Source: an uncultured Acidimicrobiales bacterium (GTDB lineage Bacteria; Actinomycetota; Acidimicrobiia; Acidimicrobiales; SZUA-35). From it: a DNA stretch of 64,000 nt. The translations under genes and the position numbers were made by a program. Positions 63,270-64,000 of this stretch are shown in pieces (positions within the stretch are counted from its first letter, which is position 1; each line of letters starts with the position of its first letter). Where the stretch lies: contig CALAJV010000018.1 of NCBI GenBank assembly GCA_937922805.1, positions 62,001 to 126,000 on the forward strand. The letters are read 5' to 3'. The notes beneath the pieces were generated by a model, which was not told the origin of the DNA, did not search any database, and worked only from the letters and a program-made list of their open reading frames with translations.

Positions 63270-63659
63270 CTAGGCGTTCTCGCACACGACGTTCTCGCCG
63301 CCGCGGCAAGTATCCCAGTGGACTCCGCCACGAATAACGTCCCAACCTTGGCCACCTCGAATGGTGTCGTTACCCTGGCCACCATAGAGAGTGTCGTTAC
63401 CTTTGTTGCCACAAATTATGTCGTGTCCACCCTGACCTCGAATGACGTCGTTGCCATCAAAACCAACAATCACGTCGTTACCTGGCGTGCCCCACAAAAC
63501 GTCGTTGCCGCTTGTTCCTGTAATAGTGGCTTGGTGCCCCTCACAGGTAGCGCTGGTGTAGCCAGCGGAAACTGCGGAGCTCATACTGACCATGGCCGCT
63601 ATAGCGACCGTAATTGCCGCTAGGGCAAAGCGAACCTTCTTGCTCGGAAATCCAATCAT
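63270..63659 (-). CDS. Secreted RTX-repeat calcium-binding protein
   Basis: 129-aa exported protein. Residues 1-32 are a signal peptide (KKVRFALAAITVAIAAMVSMSSAVSA). Residues ~48-118 contain about eight half-repeats of the nonapeptide GGxGxDxxx type (GTSGNDVLWG, GTPGNDVIVG, FDGNDVIRG, QGGHDIICG, NKGNDTLYG, GQGNDTIRG, GQGWDVIRG, GVHWDTCRG), which bind Ca2+ as a parallel beta roll. Three Cys near the repeats and the end (ICG, TCRG, VCENA) and one in ATCEGH may form disulfides. It lies alone. Small RTX proteins of this kind are common in Acidimicrobiia; the function is not known. Confidence 0.88.
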   Translation of the reverse strand: MIGFPSKKVRFALAAITVAIAAMVSMSSAVSAGYTSATCEGHQATITGTSGNDVLWGTPGNDVIVGFDGNDVIRGQGGHDIICGNKGNDTLYGGQGNDTIRGGQGWDVIRGGVHWDTCRGGENVVCENA

Positions 63660-63914
63660 ATTTTGCTTCCTTCACTTGTGGAGGAACATCGTTTCCTCGT
63701 CCGTTAGCTGGTAGTTGCCTCCAACTAAGCAAAAGTTCCAAGGTGATGGCCCCGGGCTCGGGGTTCCTTATTGCGAACGCTTTGCAGAACGGGAATGAAC
63801 TACCTAGGCTCAAGTGATCGCTATGAAGTCCACCATCGAAAGCCGGTTTCGGATCTATTCCGACGGGCAAATATCATTCGGCTACGGCTTGAGCCAGTTC
63901 GTTGGTGATCCAGT

Positions 63915-64000
63915 ATGATTGGCCTCCACGCCCCAGACGGATTCTTAGAACCTAGTGTTGCCTTGATTACAGCGGCTATCAGCGGCCTCATTCTGATCGT
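63915..64000 (+). CDS. cbiM: CbiM-type cobalt transporter component, 5' part (runs off right edge)
   Basis: Twenty-eight codons starting ATG at 63915. The product begins MIGLHAPDGFLEPSVALITAA, which matches the signature MHIPDGFL of CbiM/NikM substrate-binding ECF-transport proteins: the His at or near position 2 that ligates the metal is at 5 here. GGTGAT precedes by six bases. The 255-bp space to the RTX gene holds no cobalamin-riboswitch B12 box that I can see. Confidence 0.7.
   Translation, partial: MIGLHAPDGFLEPSVALITAAISGLILI

Noticed and set aside
63660..63914. Cobalamin riboswitch before the CbiM-like start
   Set aside because: No B12-box (GCCACTG-like) or long-range stem pattern seen by eye; a covariance-model search would be needed to exclude it.

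Overview
This 64-kb window looks like a chromosomal segment of a medium-GC actinobacterium, most likely of the class Acidimicrobiia (Ilumatobacter/Microthrix-like); the class-level placement is inference. Supporting evidence: mycothiol-type MDMPI/DinB-fold protein, ergothioneine genes egtB and egtD, a monomeric NADP-isocitrate dehydrogenase, a WS/DGAT wax-ester/triacylglycerol synthase, a BTAD (AfsR/SARP) regulator, several CoA-ester and SDR enzymes, many GTG/TTG starts and many TAG stops. No phage, insertion sequence, CRISPR array, rRNA or convincing tRNA was seen.

Layout. 1-6.6 kb: left-edge partial PH-like gene, a DUF4153/DUF4173 membrane protein, and a minus-strand operon of a 50-aa membrane protein, a Ser/Thr/Pro-rich membrane protein, ApbE flavin transferase and a ferric-reductase-like haem membrane protein; then an M20 peptidase. 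6.6-11 kb: an AfsR-like regulator with an AAA domain and a catalytically degenerate GGDEF-EAL protein. 10.7-17.6 kb: SNF2 helicase with a small basic partner, then an ECF sigma factor with a large transmembrane partner. 17.8-26.2 kb: catabolic dehydrogenases, MFS transporter, two SDRs, a luciferase-like oxidoreductase, aquaporin Z, a crotonase and a hydroxypyruvate-isomerase-like TIM barrel. 26.4-30.2 kb: PolX DNA polymerase/PHP and a second ECF sigma/transmembrane pair. 30.3-43.2 kb: metallo-beta-lactamase fold enzyme, hydrolase, MDMPI protein, SDRs, a degenerate GGDEF protein, amidase, an acyl-CoA ligase/crotonase/nitroreductase operon, alanine racemase, class III aminotransferase and an HD-domain protein. 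43.3-51 kb: isocitrate dehydrogenase, WS/DGAT with a histone-H1-like tail, CaiB-type CoA transferase, egtD and egtB. 51.3-58.9 kb: rhodanese, secreted M23 peptidase with DUF4214 repeats, an MBL/PhyH/Gfo-Idh operon, and a third ECF sigma/transmembrane pair. 59-64 kb: acyl-CoA dehydrogenase plus VOC protein, a sarcosine-oxidase-like/reductive-dehalogenase-like operon, a secreted RTX-repeat protein, and the first codons of a CbiM-type cobalt transporter at the right edge.

The strongest system-level pattern is three separate, non-homologous-sensor ECF sigma operons within 44 kb. In all three the sigma gene overlaps by 4 nt (ATGA) with a gene for a protein that has a cytoplasmic N-terminus, one membrane segment, a Ser/Thr-rich linker and a different extracellular domain. 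Other points of interest are the WS/DGAT enzyme with a Lys/Ala-rich DNA-binding-like tail, a cytosolic reductive-dehalogenase-like protein translationally coupled to an amine oxidase, and two proteins with degenerate cyclic-di-GMP domains.
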